Source of the DNA: a bacterium
Lineage (GTDB): Bacteria; Zhuqueibacterota; Zhuqueibacteria; Residuimicrobiales; Krinioviventaceae
NCBI GenBank assembly: GCA_029561455.1
Contig: JAKQIY010000013.1
Location: 248,001 to 312,000 of the forward strand
Direction: 5' to 3'
DNA: 64,000 nucleotides
In this document: positions 8,062 to 17,568 of the stretch, piece by piece
How the letters are laid out: each line of letters opens with the position of its first letter
Position numbering within the stretch: the first letter of the stretch is position 1
The notes under the pieces: model-generated
Told to the model about the DNA's origin: nothing
The model's input: the letters and a program-made list of their open reading frames with translations, nothing else
Databases searched by the model: none
Translations under genes and position numbers: made by a program

Positions 8062-8844
8062 ATGAGAAATTCAACCCCGGAGATATCTACCGCCGACCGC
8101 CGCGCACAAATTATTGTCACTCTGGATGAAAAAGGACAGGTTGATGTTCAGGAATTAAGCGACTATTTTATGGTAAGCCCTGTGACTATCAGGAATGATT
8201 TGTCATACCTGGAAGAAAAAAATTTGCTTTACCGTACCAGGGGCGGGGCTATTAAACAGACCAAAGTCGCTATGGATCTGGCTTTTTCTGAAAAGGCTCG
8301 TAAAAATTCCGACCAGAAAAAACGTATCGGTATGAAAGCCGCTGAACTGGTTCACGAAGGTGATACGATCATCCTTGATTCCGGAACCACAACTATGGAA
8401 ATTGCCAAATGTATCAAAGGTTTACGTAATTTAACAGTTATCACTCATGCTTTAAATATTGCCTCAGAACTCGCCGGCGTCGATGGGATCGAAATCATTA
8501 TGCCAGGCGGTATTTTACGTAACAAATCATTTTCATTAGTCGGTTCGCAAGCTGAGCAAAATTTACGCAATTTCTTTTGTGATAAATTATTCCTTGGCGT
8601 CGATGGATTGGATCCGGCTTATGGAATATCGACTCCCTGTGCTTCCGAAGCTCAACTTAACCGTGTTATGGCTGAAATATCGACAGAGGTTATTGTTGTT
8701 GCTGATTCTTCTAAATTTGGCAAACGCAGTTTAGCCTTAATATTGCCCGTTAACAAGATCGATAAAGTGATTACCGATCAGGATATTACAGAAGAAGAAA
8801 AACAAAAGTGGGTCACCCAAAATGTTGAAATAATCACCGCCTGA
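8062..8844 (+). CDS. DeoR-family transcriptional regulator
   Basis: The 260-residue protein has the N-terminal DeoR winged helix-turn-helix (residues ~12-65, with VDVQELSDYFMVSPVTIRND and LYRTRGGAI) and the C-terminal DeoR sensor domain (residues ~80-240), a sugar-isomerase-like fold with IILDSGTTTMEIAK and FLGVDGL that normally binds a phosphorylated sugar. It is transcribed away from the agaS operon across a 290-bp spacer with facing promoters and TTTC-repeat operators, the standard layout of a local repressor released by a sugar phosphate. The start has a poor ribosome-binding site, but no better in-frame start is visible. Confidence 0.9.
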   Translation: MRNSTPEISTADRRAQIIVTLDEKGQVDVQELSDYFMVSPVTIRNDLSYLEEKNLLYRTRGGAIKQTKVAMDLAFSEKARKNSDQKKRIGMKAAELVHEGDTIILDSGTTTMEIAKCIKGLRNLTVITHALNIASELAGVDGIEIIMPGGILRNKSFSLVGSQAEQNLRNFFCDKLFLGVDGLDPAYGISTPCASEAQLNRVMAEISTEVIVVADSSKFGKRSLALILPVNKIDKVITDQDITEEEKQKWVTQNVEIITA

Positions 8845-8893
8845 GTTAGTATTATAACTGGCAGTTCAGGTATCCTATTTGGAGGCTGATTTC

Positions 8894-9790
8894 GTGAAAT
8901 CAAAATTATGGTTACTTTATGCTTTTATCACCACATCTTTTTGGGGTTTATGGGGCGCTCTGACTGAATTACCTGAAAAAGCCGGTTTTCCGGCAACCCT
9001 GGGCTATTCAGTTTGGGCTTTAACGATGATCCCGCCGGCTTTGCTAGCCCTCAATATGATCCATTGGAAACTAGAACGTGATAGCCGATCTATATTATAT
9101 GGTTTAATTATTGGTTTGCTAGGCGCCGGGGGGCAACTGATCCTGTTTCAGGCATTGAGGATGGGCCCTGCTTACCTGGTATTTCCTTTTATTTCCTTGT
9201 CGCCAATTATTACAATATTATTGTCATACATTTTCCTCAGGGAAAGGGCCACTAAAAAAGGCTGGCTCGGAATAGTCATAGCTCTGCTGGCAATCCCTTT
9301 GCTTTCATACCAGGACCCCGGTAATTCCGTGACTAGTGGATATTTATGGATTGTTCTTGCTTTGCTTGTATTTCTGGCATGGGGTATACAGGCATATTTT
9401 ATGAAATTTGCCAATGCAACTATGAAGGCTGAAAGTATTTTCTTTTACATGATGATTTCGGGTTTATTAGTTATTCCATTTGCAATCTGGATGACCGATT
9501 TTAATCAGCCGATAAATTATGGTTTCAAAGGACCGTATCTCGCAGCGGTAATCCAGATTTTAAATTCTATAGGCGCGTTATGCCTGGTTTATGCATTCAG
9601 ATATGGTAAAGCTATTATTGTTAGCCCAATGACTAATGCAATTGCGCCGGTTATAACGGTAATCATTTCACTTGCAATCTACAGGGTAATTCCTCATTAC
9701 ATTATTATCAGCGGTATGGTGCTTGCCCTTTTAGCCACTTTTTTTATGGCAGTAGAAGATGAACCTGCGAGTGAAAAAGAGTCTGCATAA
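8894..9790 (+). CDS. EamA/DMT-family permease
   Basis: The protein (~298 residues) is almost entirely hydrophobic with about ten predicted membrane segments arranged as two EamA repeats, the first around residues 5-135 (ending FIFLRERATKKGW after the strand start) and the second around 150-290. The GTG at 8894 is chosen because TTGGAGG at 8879-8885 is a strong ribosome-binding site 8 bp before it; an upstream TTG lies inside that site. The family contains sugar, amino-acid and nucleotide-sugar carriers. Its place 49 bp after the DeoR regulator suggests uptake of a sugar for the agaS pathway, which is inference. Confidence 0.85.
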   Translation: MKSKLWLLYAFITTSFWGLWGALTELPEKAGFPATLGYSVWALTMIPPALLALNMIHWKLERDSRSILYGLIIGLLGAGGQLILFQALRMGPAYLVFPFISLSPIITILLSYIFLRERATKKGWLGIVIALLAIPLLSYQDPGNSVTSGYLWIVLALLVFLAWGIQAYFMKFANATMKAESIFFYMMISGLLVIPFAIWMTDFNQPINYGFKGPYLAAVIQILNSIGALCLVYAFRYGKAIIVSPMTNAIAPVITVIISLAIYRVIPHYIIISGMVLALLATFFMAVEDEPASEKESA

Positions 9791-9815
9791 TTTTCGGACA
9801 TGATTTTTCTAAAAC

Positions 9816-9845
9816 TTGACGGTCAGTAATGACTAGACAAATAAT
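9816..9845 (+). promoter_or_regulatory. possible promoter of the GWxTD/TonB-receptor operon
   Basis: TTGACG (9816-9821) is followed after 18 bp by AATAAT (9840-9845). A start near 9851 would fit the chosen start codon at 9904 and would exclude the longer reading-frame start at 9829. Confidence 0.35.
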
Positions 9846-9903
9846 CATCCTTTTAATGGACAGAGAGATGTCAATTTTAAATACTGTAAAATGTAAGGGG
9901 AAA

Positions 9904-11250
9904 ATGTGTTTTCGAATCCCGTTTTTATTTACTCTGTTAAATTTGTCGGTCATTTCTGCTTTCGGTGATGATTTTATCTTTCCTTTGAAAAGCGAAGGTA
10001 ATATAACGTTTTATGCAGATGTCTATCAATTCATGAATACACAGGGGGGGACTAGTATTGAAATTGGCTATTCCGTCAGTCTCGGCCAATTTTTTTCTCC
10101 ACAGGATTCTGTAAGTAATCCGGCACAATTTTCAATCAACATTGCCTTTTTAAATACCAATGGCGATACATTAGCCGGAGTAAAAGAACAAAAATCCATT
10201 TTATCCGATGAATCTGCAAAACCTGAAAACACAGGACTATTTATTGATTTGAAACGTTTTACACTGTCTGCCGATACGGTCCAGTTTGTTCTGGAAATAA
10301 AAGATCCGACCCATGATATGAATGGTCGTATAAACAGGAAAATTGTCATAAAGGATTTTTCCCAGGCATTTTCCACAAGTGATCTGTTCTTTGCTTCCTA
10401 TGTTCAAAAGATTACCGGTAAAAGTAATTTTGAAAAGTATGGATTAAGTGCAATTCCCAATCCCTTACGGGTTTTTACCTATAGTGAGCAGACACAAAAT
10501 ATTTATGTTTATTTTGAAATTAACAATATGGAATTTTCTGGTACTGAAACATCTTCTTATTCAGTTAATTATACACTCACCGACCTGATTGGACGGGAAG
10601 TTGCTTTATTCAATCGTCCCGCCATTAAAAAAAACAGCTCCAACTGCGCCAGGTTTGAGATGATCCCCCTCAAAGATCTCGACCATGGTTTGTACCTGTT
10701 AAATATGAATGTTACGGATTTATCTACTGGCAAAAACATCACTATCACCCGGTATTTTGAGGTATATAAACCCAGCCAAAATAATAACCTGGTGTTGTCG
10801 ATGACGGATAACGATATAAAAATGTATTACGAACAAATAAAATATATTGCCACTTCTGAAGAAAAGGAAATATTCAGGAGCCTGGATATGCGAGGCAAAC
10901 AGGAATTTTTATTCAACTTTTGGCGCAGCCGCGACCCGGTTCCTGAAACGGAAACTAACGAGTTTATGCAGGAACATTTTAATCGTATTCAATATGTAGA
11001 AAGCAAATTTACCGGGGGTATGAATTCGGATATGGGAAGAGTTTTCATTCAATATGGGCCCCCGCTTGATATACAGCGACAATTTTCATCTACCCAGGTA
11101 AATAAACCGGTTGAGATATGGTACTATGCAATAGAAGGAAAAACGGAATTTATTTTTGTAGACCGCTCCGGTGATGGTCGATATGCGCTGGTTCATTCCA
11201 CTCATCCGGATGAGTATCAAAACAATGATTGGAAGCAAGTAATAAAGTAG
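9904..11250 (+). CDS. GWxTD-family exported protein
   Basis: The ATG at 9904 is preceded by TAAGGGG and opens a good signal peptide (MCFRIPFLFTLLNLSVISAFG); starts at 9829 or 9868 would put charged residues ahead of it. The last ~150 residues match the GWxTD domain found in FCB and related bacteria: YIATSEEKEIFRSL, then FLFNFWRSRDPVPET, then GRVFIQYGPP. The name-giving GWxTD sequence reads GMNSD here. The middle part is beta-rich. The domain's function is unknown. The gene is first in an envelope operon with a TonB-dependent receptor, suggesting a role in surface assembly or secretion. Confidence 0.85.
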   Translation: MCFRIPFLFTLLNLSVISAFGDDFIFPLKSEGNITFYADVYQFMNTQGGTSIEIGYSVSLGQFFSPQDSVSNPAQFSINIAFLNTNGDTLAGVKEQKSILSDESAKPENTGLFIDLKRFTLSADTVQFVLEIKDPTHDMNGRINRKIVIKDFSQAFSTSDLFFASYVQKITGKSNFEKYGLSAIPNPLRVFTYSEQTQNIYVYFEINNMEFSGTETSSYSVNYTLTDLIGREVALFNRPAIKKNSSNCARFEMIPLKDLDHGLYLLNMNVTDLSTGKNITITRYFEVYKPSQNNNLVLSMTDNDIKMYYEQIKYIATSEEKEIFRSLDMRGKQEFLFNFWRSRDPVPETETNEFMQEHFNRIQYVESKFTGGMNSDMGRVFIQYGPPLDIQRQFSSTQVNKPVEIWYYAIEGKTEFIFVDRSGDGRYALVHSTHPDEYQNNDWKQVIK

Positions 11251-11276
11251 AAAATAATAAAAATTAAAGGAGGTGA

Positions 11277-11330
11277 ATGATTTATTTCTCTCATTTACTC
11301 ATAATTCAACACAAAAAGAGCATTAAATAA
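11277..11330 (+). CDS. possible 17-residue leader peptide upstream of the TonB receptor
   Basis: AAAGGAGGTGA at 11266-11276 is a complete anti-SD complement and abuts an ATG that opens a 17-codon ORF ending at 11330, 18 bp before the receptor start, which has its own AAAGGAG. The SD-to-ATG spacing is short, so translation may be weak. It may couple or regulate translation of the receptor, or be a ribosome standby site. Confidence 0.3.
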   Translation: MIYFSHLLIIQHKKSIK

Positions 11331-11348
11331 TAACAAAGGAGATTTAAA

Positions 11349-14333
11349 ATGGTGCAGAATAAAATACGACATCCTCTATTTATTCTGTTACTCTTCCTCG
11401 TCATGGGTTTGAGTGATATTACCCAGGCTGCGATAACCGGTAAAATTTCCGGGAGAGTATTTGAAAAAGGAACTAACGAGGAGCTACCCGGCGCAAATAT
11501 AATTCTGGAAGGCACTCAAATAGGAGCCGCATCGGATATCAATGGAAATTATTTCATCATTAATGTTGCTCCGGGAGTTTATAATGTCAAGGCATCGATG
11601 ATTGGTTATTCAACCATCATCCAGGAGAATGTTCGCGTAAGTGTTAATCAAACGACATCACTCGATTTTGCCATGCAGCAGCAAGTGATAAGCGGAGAGA
11701 CCGTAACTATTGAAGCGGAACGTCCGGTTGTGCAAATGGATGTTTCATCAAGTCAGATCATTGTTACTGAAGAAACAATCCAGGCCCGGCCGCTAGATAA
11801 CATTGAAGAAATACTGGCTTCAGAAGCGGGTATTTCTTTGACGGCGTCTGAAGACGGTTCCGGTCTGGTTGTGCGCGGCGGTGAATTAAACGAAACCGAT
11901 ATTATGATCGACGGTTTATCGACCAGGAATGAGCGTAACCAGCAGCCCTTGACTAATCTCAGTATTACGGCTATTAAAGAAGTTGAAATTTTAACTGGTG
12001 GTTTTAATGCGGAATATGGCGATATCCGCTCCGGTATGATTAACGTGGTTACGAGGGAAGGCAGTCTTGATCGCTATTCTTTAAATTTGGATGCCAGAAT
12101 CAGCCCTCCGGCCCGAAAACATTTTGGGTCCAGTCCTTTCGGTGTAGATGGACCTTTCTGGAAAGTGTATGCCGGAAAAGATGCGTTCACCGGAATATCG
12201 AACGATATGGTTTCAAGCGGTAAATATCCCTTTACCTTTGTCGGCTGGAATGAAGTAGCTCGCCAGTTTCTCGCCGATCCCGATCCAGCTAATGATATGA
12301 CGCCCCAGGAATTACTGGAAGTGTGGAAATGGCAGCATCGTCTTCGCAAATATGGCGACAAGCCGGATTATATAATCGACGGTTCTTTCAGCGGCCGCGT
12401 GCCATTTCTACCTGTTGCTTTTATGGTATCGGAACGCTATGAAAACCTGCAACTGGCTTATCCGTTTAGTCGCAATAATTCATTGGCCAGCACCACGCTT
12501 TTGAAATTAACCGGCAACATAACTCCAAACATGAAATTATCATTCAACAACGCCTTTATGCTGGTAGAAGGGGTCAGCGGTTCTATCTATGATGATACCA
12601 ACGGCATGATTACCGGCAGCCGTCAGGGTACCGAATATGCACGGAATGCGTTATTTTGGCGATATATGTGGCATGATGCAAACTATAATCCAATCCAGAC
12701 CATGCAATACCGCGGTGGATTTTCTTTGAATCATATCCTCAGCCCAAAAACTTTCTATGATTTACGCCTCGAGTTCACTACCTATACAACCAAACAGGAA
12801 CCTATTGCGCTACGTGATACCACCGGAATACAAAAAATCGGCAATACGTGGTATGATGAAGGGCCGTTTGGATATGTGGGCAGTTCAATTGGTTCAATTA
12901 CTGAAAAGTATGATATTCTGGGAGATTTCCTCATGTCGGGTGGAGGCCGGGGCCAGGATCACTCCCGGTATTGGGGAATTACTCTTGCGGGCGATTATGT
13001 ATCGCAAATTAACAACCATAATGAAGTAAAAGCAGGTTTTTCACTCGATTATACTTCATTCAAAGAAAGGCGCGAAATCAATCATTCCGAAACTACCCAG
13101 CCATTTGAGGATGCTCCTTGGAACTGGTGGTACTATAATGAAAAGCCGGTCAAAGTAGGCGCCTATATTCAGGATAAAATTGAATACAAGGGCATGATTG
13201 CCAATATCGGTCTGCGTATGGATTATCTGCAACCCGGCACCAATCCTTACAATCTTGACCCGCAATACATTTTCTCCGAATTGCCTTATACTTTGGCAAA
13301 CTGGCAAGCAAACAAGAACAGTTTTTCCAATTTAACGACCTCGGATGCCGGATATAAATTATATACCAGTCCGCGTATTGGTATTTCTCATCCGGTTACC
13401 ACAACCAGTAAAATATTTTTTAATTATGGCCATTTCTTCCAGTCCCCGGTTATTGATTATTTGTATACCATTAAACCACAGTCCCAGGGCGCTACAATTC
13501 CAAATATCAGGGCAGAATGGCCGCGCACTATATCCTATGAAATCGGTATAGAACAAAGCATTGCCAATGATTACCTGGTTCATTTTATGGGATATTATAA
13601 AGATGTTTCCAATCAACTCAGCCAGCAGACCATAGTATCCTTGAATGGAGAAAATGAAGTGCAAACCTGGGCCAATAACAGTTACGCCGATATTCGCGGT
13701 TTAGAATTCCGGCTCGAAAAACGGGTTGGTCGGTGGTGGTATGGCTGGGTTTCTGCGGAATATATGGTCAAGAGTACCGGCTACACCGGCTTGCGTTATA
13801 TTTACGAAGACCGGCAAAAAGCCAAGCAACAACAGGAAAATACTAATCAGGACAAAGGTAACCCGGTGCCATCGGTTAGCGCCAATTTAACATTCAAGAC
13901 TCCGGTAAATTATGGTCCACAGGTTATGGGTCATTATATATTGGGTGACTGGCGTTTCAATATTTTACAGGAATGGTCGGATGGCGGCAAAGAACTGCTG
14001 AATCCCGATGCTCTCTTGAGCGAACAGCATTATGCCGAGGTTATTGATTCGTATAATACCGATATCCTTTTGGAAAAAAGAGTTCAAGTCAGCCAAACCC
14101 GTATTGGCCTTTTTATCCAGGTCAAAAACCTGTTCAATTATAAAGGCTTCCCCAACCCATTATACTGGAACAAATATGTCGATTCGCTGCATTTCCCCTG
14201 GGAAAAAGGCGCACAAAAGGGCAACGACAAGCTGGGCGACTGGGATAAAGATTATATTGATCTTGGCTGGAACGACTGGGCTCACTTTGTCAACCCCAGA
14301 GATATTTACATTGGTTTAAGGTTTCAATTTTAA
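11349..14333 (+). CDS. TonB-dependent receptor with carboxypeptidase-regulatory-like domain
   Basis: The 994-residue protein has a signal peptide (cleavage near DITQA-A), a CarboxypepD_reg-like beta-sandwich at ~34-112 (GKISGRVFEKGTNEELPGAN...GVYNVKASMIGY), a plug domain at ~125-240 (VVRGGELNETDIMIDGLS and TGGFNAEYGDIRSGMINV) and a long beta-barrel ending in IYIGLRFQF with the terminal Phe of outer-membrane porins. It resembles the Oar/SusC group and would import an oligosaccharide, peptide or other large substrate using TonB. No SusD partner is encoded nearby; the next gene is a large secreted protein. AAAGGAG lies 7 bp before the ATG. Confidence 0.92.
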   Translation: MVQNKIRHPLFILLLFLVMGLSDITQAAITGKISGRVFEKGTNEELPGANIILEGTQIGAASDINGNYFIINVAPGVYNVKASMIGYSTIIQENVRVSVNQTTSLDFAMQQQVISGETVTIEAERPVVQMDVSSSQIIVTEETIQARPLDNIEEILASEAGISLTASEDGSGLVVRGGELNETDIMIDGLSTRNERNQQPLTNLSITAIKEVEILTGGFNAEYGDIRSGMINVVTREGSLDRYSLNLDARISPPARKHFGSSPFGVDGPFWKVYAGKDAFTGISNDMVSSGKYPFTFVGWNEVARQFLADPDPANDMTPQELLEVWKWQHRLRKYGDKPDYIIDGSFSGRVPFLPVAFMVSERYENLQLAYPFSRNNSLASTTLLKLTGNITPNMKLSFNNAFMLVEGVSGSIYDDTNGMITGSRQGTEYARNALFWRYMWHDANYNPIQTMQYRGGFSLNHILSPKTFYDLRLEFTTYTTKQEPIALRDTTGIQKIGNTWYDEGPFGYVGSSIGSITEKYDILGDFLMSGGGRGQDHSRYWGITLAGDYVSQINNHNEVKAGFSLDYTSFKERREINHSETTQPFEDAPWNWWYYNEKPVKVGAYIQDKIEYKGMIANIGLRMDYLQPGTNPYNLDPQYIFSELPYTLANWQANKNSFSNLTTSDAGYKLYTSPRIGISHPVTTTSKIFFNYGHFFQSPVIDYLYTIKPQSQGATIPNIRAEWPRTISYEIGIEQSIANDYLVHFMGYYKDVSNQLSQQTIVSLNGENEVQTWANNSYADIRGLEFRLEKRVGRWWYGWVSAEYMVKSTGYTGLRYIYEDRQKAKQQQENTNQDKGNPVPSVSANLTFKTPVNYGPQVMGHYILGDWRFNILQEWSDGGKELLNPDALLSEQHYAEVIDSYNTDILLEKRVQVSQTRIGLFIQVKNLFNYKGFPNPLYWNKYVDSLHFPWEKGAQKGNDKLGDWDKDYIDLGWNDWAHFVNPRDIYIGLRFQF

Positions 14334-14379
14334 TGATTAATAAATGTAAAATTAAAATTATTTATGGAGGTATTAGCTA

Positions 14380-16488
14380 ATGAAGCTTCTCAGACCTCAA
14401 TGTTATTTTGGTTTCATTCTCGTAGGTGTTATTGCTTTTCACCTGGCATTACTATCCGCTACAAGTAATGCCCAGACCAGGACTCATAACCTGGGCGATT
14501 ACAAATTACGAATTGAAGCCAACGATCAATTGAATACAAATGAAGTCGATCCGACCGGCGAGTGGCCGCAAGATCATTTTCGATACGGTACAATTGTTTT
14601 TTATAATTCAGGCCACACAGTTGGCAAATGGGTGGACAGTACTGGTGTTGACCATATTAAAGAGACCTTTCTCAGCCCGGTTAGTTATAATGAAACTGAG
14701 CCTTATGGAATTAAAGAATATCGCCGGCATGAACCACCGGAAGTATGGGTCTATGCTAACGGTGTTTTGCAGCGGTCGTCGCAGCAATTCACCGGAATTG
14801 TCGATCCCAATTTACCATCCGATCAGATGGTCGAGGTGCGATACAAATCTTATCCCGGTTTTGATGTGTTGAAAAGATCCTATTCTTTCACAAATCCGAA
14901 TCATGATGATTATGTTATTCATGTCAACCGTTACAAATGTACATTTGACTGGGATCAGGACTCCAAACCGGATACCGACCCATCCCAAACCATGGAAAAT
15001 ATCTACTTCATGGTCGGGTACAGTTGCCAAACGGCTGAAGGAACCTATATTACTTATTCGCAATGGTATGAAGAGGCCAAAGATGATTGGGCTACTTTTG
15101 AAACCTACCCGTCTAAATTGGTCACTGGCGCCAGGGATTTGCAGGTATCCTATTGCTGGGATGGCGATCATCCGGAACTGACTGCTTTTGAAGAAGGCGG
15201 ACAAGAGTTCGATGATACCGGTGACCCGCGGTTTGCCATTGGCGAAGAAGGTTCAACTCCCATGCCATCCGGTGAATTTGTTTCCAGCGCTTATGCCGGT
15301 TTTGCGGCCCTGCATGTCGATAAATCACCTGCCGATAAAACCGATGATTTAACTCAACCGGTTTCAATCATGGCCAATATGAGTATATATAATGTATGGG
15401 ATTCTGATTTCCCCGGTTTTGCTACTGCATGGGACTGGGCAGCATCCAGGACACAACAAACGGTCGAAGAACAATCCGGCTGGCCCGATGACGCCATGTC
15501 GCAGGAAGATGAATTCCCATTTCAGGCTTTTGGACCATACAACATGTCCCTTGGCGATTCGGTGGTAATTGTTTATGCGGTTGGTGCAAATGGTATTTCC
15601 CGAAACCTTGCTATTGAAAAAGGCTTGGCCTGGCGGGACTGGTACCGCGGCGCTGCCGGCGCTGATTTTGATAACGATGCCAAGAATGAATTGCTTGCCA
15701 CCGGTAAAGATTCTCTCTTTCAGACTATGGATCGGGCGTTGTGGACCTGGAAACGCGGTTTGAATATCCCCGATCCGTTGCCTGCTCCAGATCTGACGGT
15801 CAGATCAGGCCCGAATGTTATTTACCTGGAATGGGAAGATCTGTCCGCTATCGGAGATTATGATACAAATGTACCGGACCTTGATCATTACGAGATATAC
15901 AGGAAACAGGGAAATTTTTTGGTGGATGAATATACCGAGATCAATGCTAATGGTACACATTTATTATGGCAACCCATAGCAGTCGTCCCCAAAACACAAA
16001 ATACCTTTATCGATTCCAATGTTGTCCGTGGTGAAGCTTATCATTACGCCGTAATTGCTGTTGATAACGGGTCGCAAAATACCGATGGTTTATTTCCGGG
16101 CCAAAAACTGGCCAGCTCGAAATATGCAAATCGCTCCGAACTTGCGGCTTATGCTTTTGAACCCGGTAAAGACAATGCTAAAGCAGTACGCATTGTTCCG
16201 AACCCATATATCGTCAAAGCCGGTGAATTTAACTTTACCGGCGAAGATAACAAGTTGTTATTTGTCAATCTTCCCGCTTATTGCAAATTACGCATTTACA
16301 CCGTTACTGGCGACTTGATTAAAACAATCGATCATCAAAGCGGCAGCGCGGATGAAAACTGGGATCAGGTTACCGAGTACAATCAATTGGTTGCCAGCGG
16401 TGTGTATATTTTGCAAGTTGACGACGCCAGAGATGTAAATGGAAAACCGGTTAGCGGCAGTATCGAAAAATTTGTGATTATCCGATAA
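14380..16488 (+). CDS. large exported protein with T9SS/FlgD-like C-terminal domain
   Basis: GGAGG lies upstream of the ATG. The 702-residue product has a signal peptide (to about SNAQ) and a beta-rich body of unknown family. Residues ~475-585 look like a fibronectin type III module (PDLTVRSGPNVIYLEWED...YHYAVIAVDNGS). The last ~95 residues (RIVPNPYIVKAG...FVIIR) form a FlgD-Ig/T9SS-type sorting domain. It lies 46 bp after the TonB receptor, where SusD-like partners usually sit, but has none of the TPR helices of SusD. A surface substrate-binding partner of the receptor is possible but unproven. Confidence 0.75.
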   Translation: MKLLRPQCYFGFILVGVIAFHLALLSATSNAQTRTHNLGDYKLRIEANDQLNTNEVDPTGEWPQDHFRYGTIVFYNSGHTVGKWVDSTGVDHIKETFLSPVSYNETEPYGIKEYRRHEPPEVWVYANGVLQRSSQQFTGIVDPNLPSDQMVEVRYKSYPGFDVLKRSYSFTNPNHDDYVIHVNRYKCTFDWDQDSKPDTDPSQTMENIYFMVGYSCQTAEGTYITYSQWYEEAKDDWATFETYPSKLVTGARDLQVSYCWDGDHPELTAFEEGGQEFDDTGDPRFAIGEEGSTPMPSGEFVSSAYAGFAALHVDKSPADKTDDLTQPVSIMANMSIYNVWDSDFPGFATAWDWAASRTQQTVEEQSGWPDDAMSQEDEFPFQAFGPYNMSLGDSVVIVYAVGANGISRNLAIEKGLAWRDWYRGAAGADFDNDAKNELLATGKDSLFQTMDRALWTWKRGLNIPDPLPAPDLTVRSGPNVIYLEWEDLSAIGDYDTNVPDLDHYEIYRKQGNFLVDEYTEINANGTHLLWQPIAVVPKTQNTFIDSNVVRGEAYHYAVIAVDNGSQNTDGLFPGQKLASSKYANRSELAAYAFEPGKDNAKAVRIVPNPYIVKAGEFNFTGEDNKLLFVNLPAYCKLRIYTVTGDLIKTIDHQSGSADENWDQVTEYNQLVASGVYILQVDDARDVNGKPVSGSIEKFVIIR

Positions 16489-16537
16489 CATGATAAACAT
16501 TGATAATCGAGGACAGACAATCTGTCAGGAGGTTTAA

Positions 16538-17536
16538 ATGAAAAAAGCAGGGAAAATTATTATCCCATTATTAATAGTCTTACTTTTCCTGACGCTGCCG
16601 GTTCAGGCCGGCGGGATCAAGAAAATAGCCCAAACAGGGATGAAGTGGCTATCAATCCCTGTGGGCGCACGGGCCGCTGCGCTTGGCGGCGCCTATACGG
16701 CGGTTGTAAATGATGCCAGCGCCGTCTTTTGGAATCCGGCCGGTATTGCGTTTGTTGAAGGAAAACATATTTTCCTGAGTCAAAATCAGTGGATTGCTGA
16801 TATTACTTTAAATTCCGGGTCTCTGGTATATAATGCCGGTAACATTGGCGCATTTGGCGTCAGTGTTTCATCGGTAGACTGGGGTGTTTTACATGGCACA
16901 CGTCGTTCCATCAATAGCAGTGGTTTTGAAGAAACCGGCGAATTTTCACCAACAGACTGGGCTGTGGGTTTAAGTTATGCACGCCGGGTTTCCAATCAAT
17001 TTGCTTTTGGCGGCCATATAAAGTATCTGCATGAAAATTTAGGCTCCACTTTGGAAGGTACTATGGACGACCCGAAGAAATATACCGCAGAAATGAACCT
17101 TTTTGCTTTTGATTTTGGGACAATTTTTTATACCGGTTATAAAGACCTCAGGTTTGGTATGAGTTTAAAAAATTTCTCCCAGGAAAAGGAATACCGCGCC
17201 GAATCGTTTCCATTGCCTTTGACATTTACCTTTGGTTTGGCAATGGACATGACCAAGTTATGGACCGAACAACAAAACCACACCGTTACTCTTTCTGTGG
17301 ACGCCATTCATCCCCGTGATTATACCGAACGTATTCAGACAGGCTGCGAGTACAGTTATAAAAACCTGGTCTTTTTACGCGGCGGTTACAAGCTGAATTA
17401 TGATGAAGAGGACTTTACTCTTGGCGGCGGCTTTTTATTCGAAATTAATAACCTGAAAGCCGGCTTTGACTATAGTTACCTGCAATTCAAAAATTTCAGC
17501 GCTGTGAATATGTTCTCTTTTGACTTTAAATTCTAA
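16538..17536 (+). CDS. PorV/PorQ-family outer-membrane protein
   Basis: AGGAGG precedes the ATG by 6 bp. The 332-residue protein has a signal peptide (ending VQAG) followed by the family hallmark GMKWLSIPVGARAAALGGAY and ASAVFWNPAGIA, then repeated amphipathic beta strands of a FadL-like barrel, ending FSFDFKF. PorV in Porphyromonas and its relatives shuttle T9SS cargo to the cell-surface attachment complex. Its place beside several T9SS substrates supports such a role here. Confidence 0.88.
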   Translation: MKKAGKIIIPLLIVLLFLTLPVQAGGIKKIAQTGMKWLSIPVGARAAALGGAYTAVVNDASAVFWNPAGIAFVEGKHIFLSQNQWIADITLNSGSLVYNAGNIGAFGVSVSSVDWGVLHGTRRSINSSGFEETGEFSPTDWAVGLSYARRVSNQFAFGGHIKYLHENLGSTLEGTMDDPKKYTAEMNLFAFDFGTIFYTGYKDLRFGMSLKNFSQEKEYRAESFPLPLTFTFGLAMDMTKLWTEQQNHTVTLSVDAIHPRDYTERIQTGCEYSYKNLVFLRGGYKLNYDEEDFTLGGGFLFEINNLKAGFDYSYLQFKNFSAVNMFSFDFKF

Positions 17537-17568
17537 GCCTTGCGTGAATTTTAGTGGAGGAAGAAATA

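Noticed and set aside
9907-9925. TTCGAATCCC as a tRNA T-loop.
   Set aside because: It lies inside the signal-peptide codons of the GWxTD gene and no cloverleaf or acceptor stem can be built around it.
14380-16488. A SusD-like partner of the TonB receptor.
   Set aside because: It has the right position but is beta-rich with a T9SS tail and lacks TPR helices and a lipobox.
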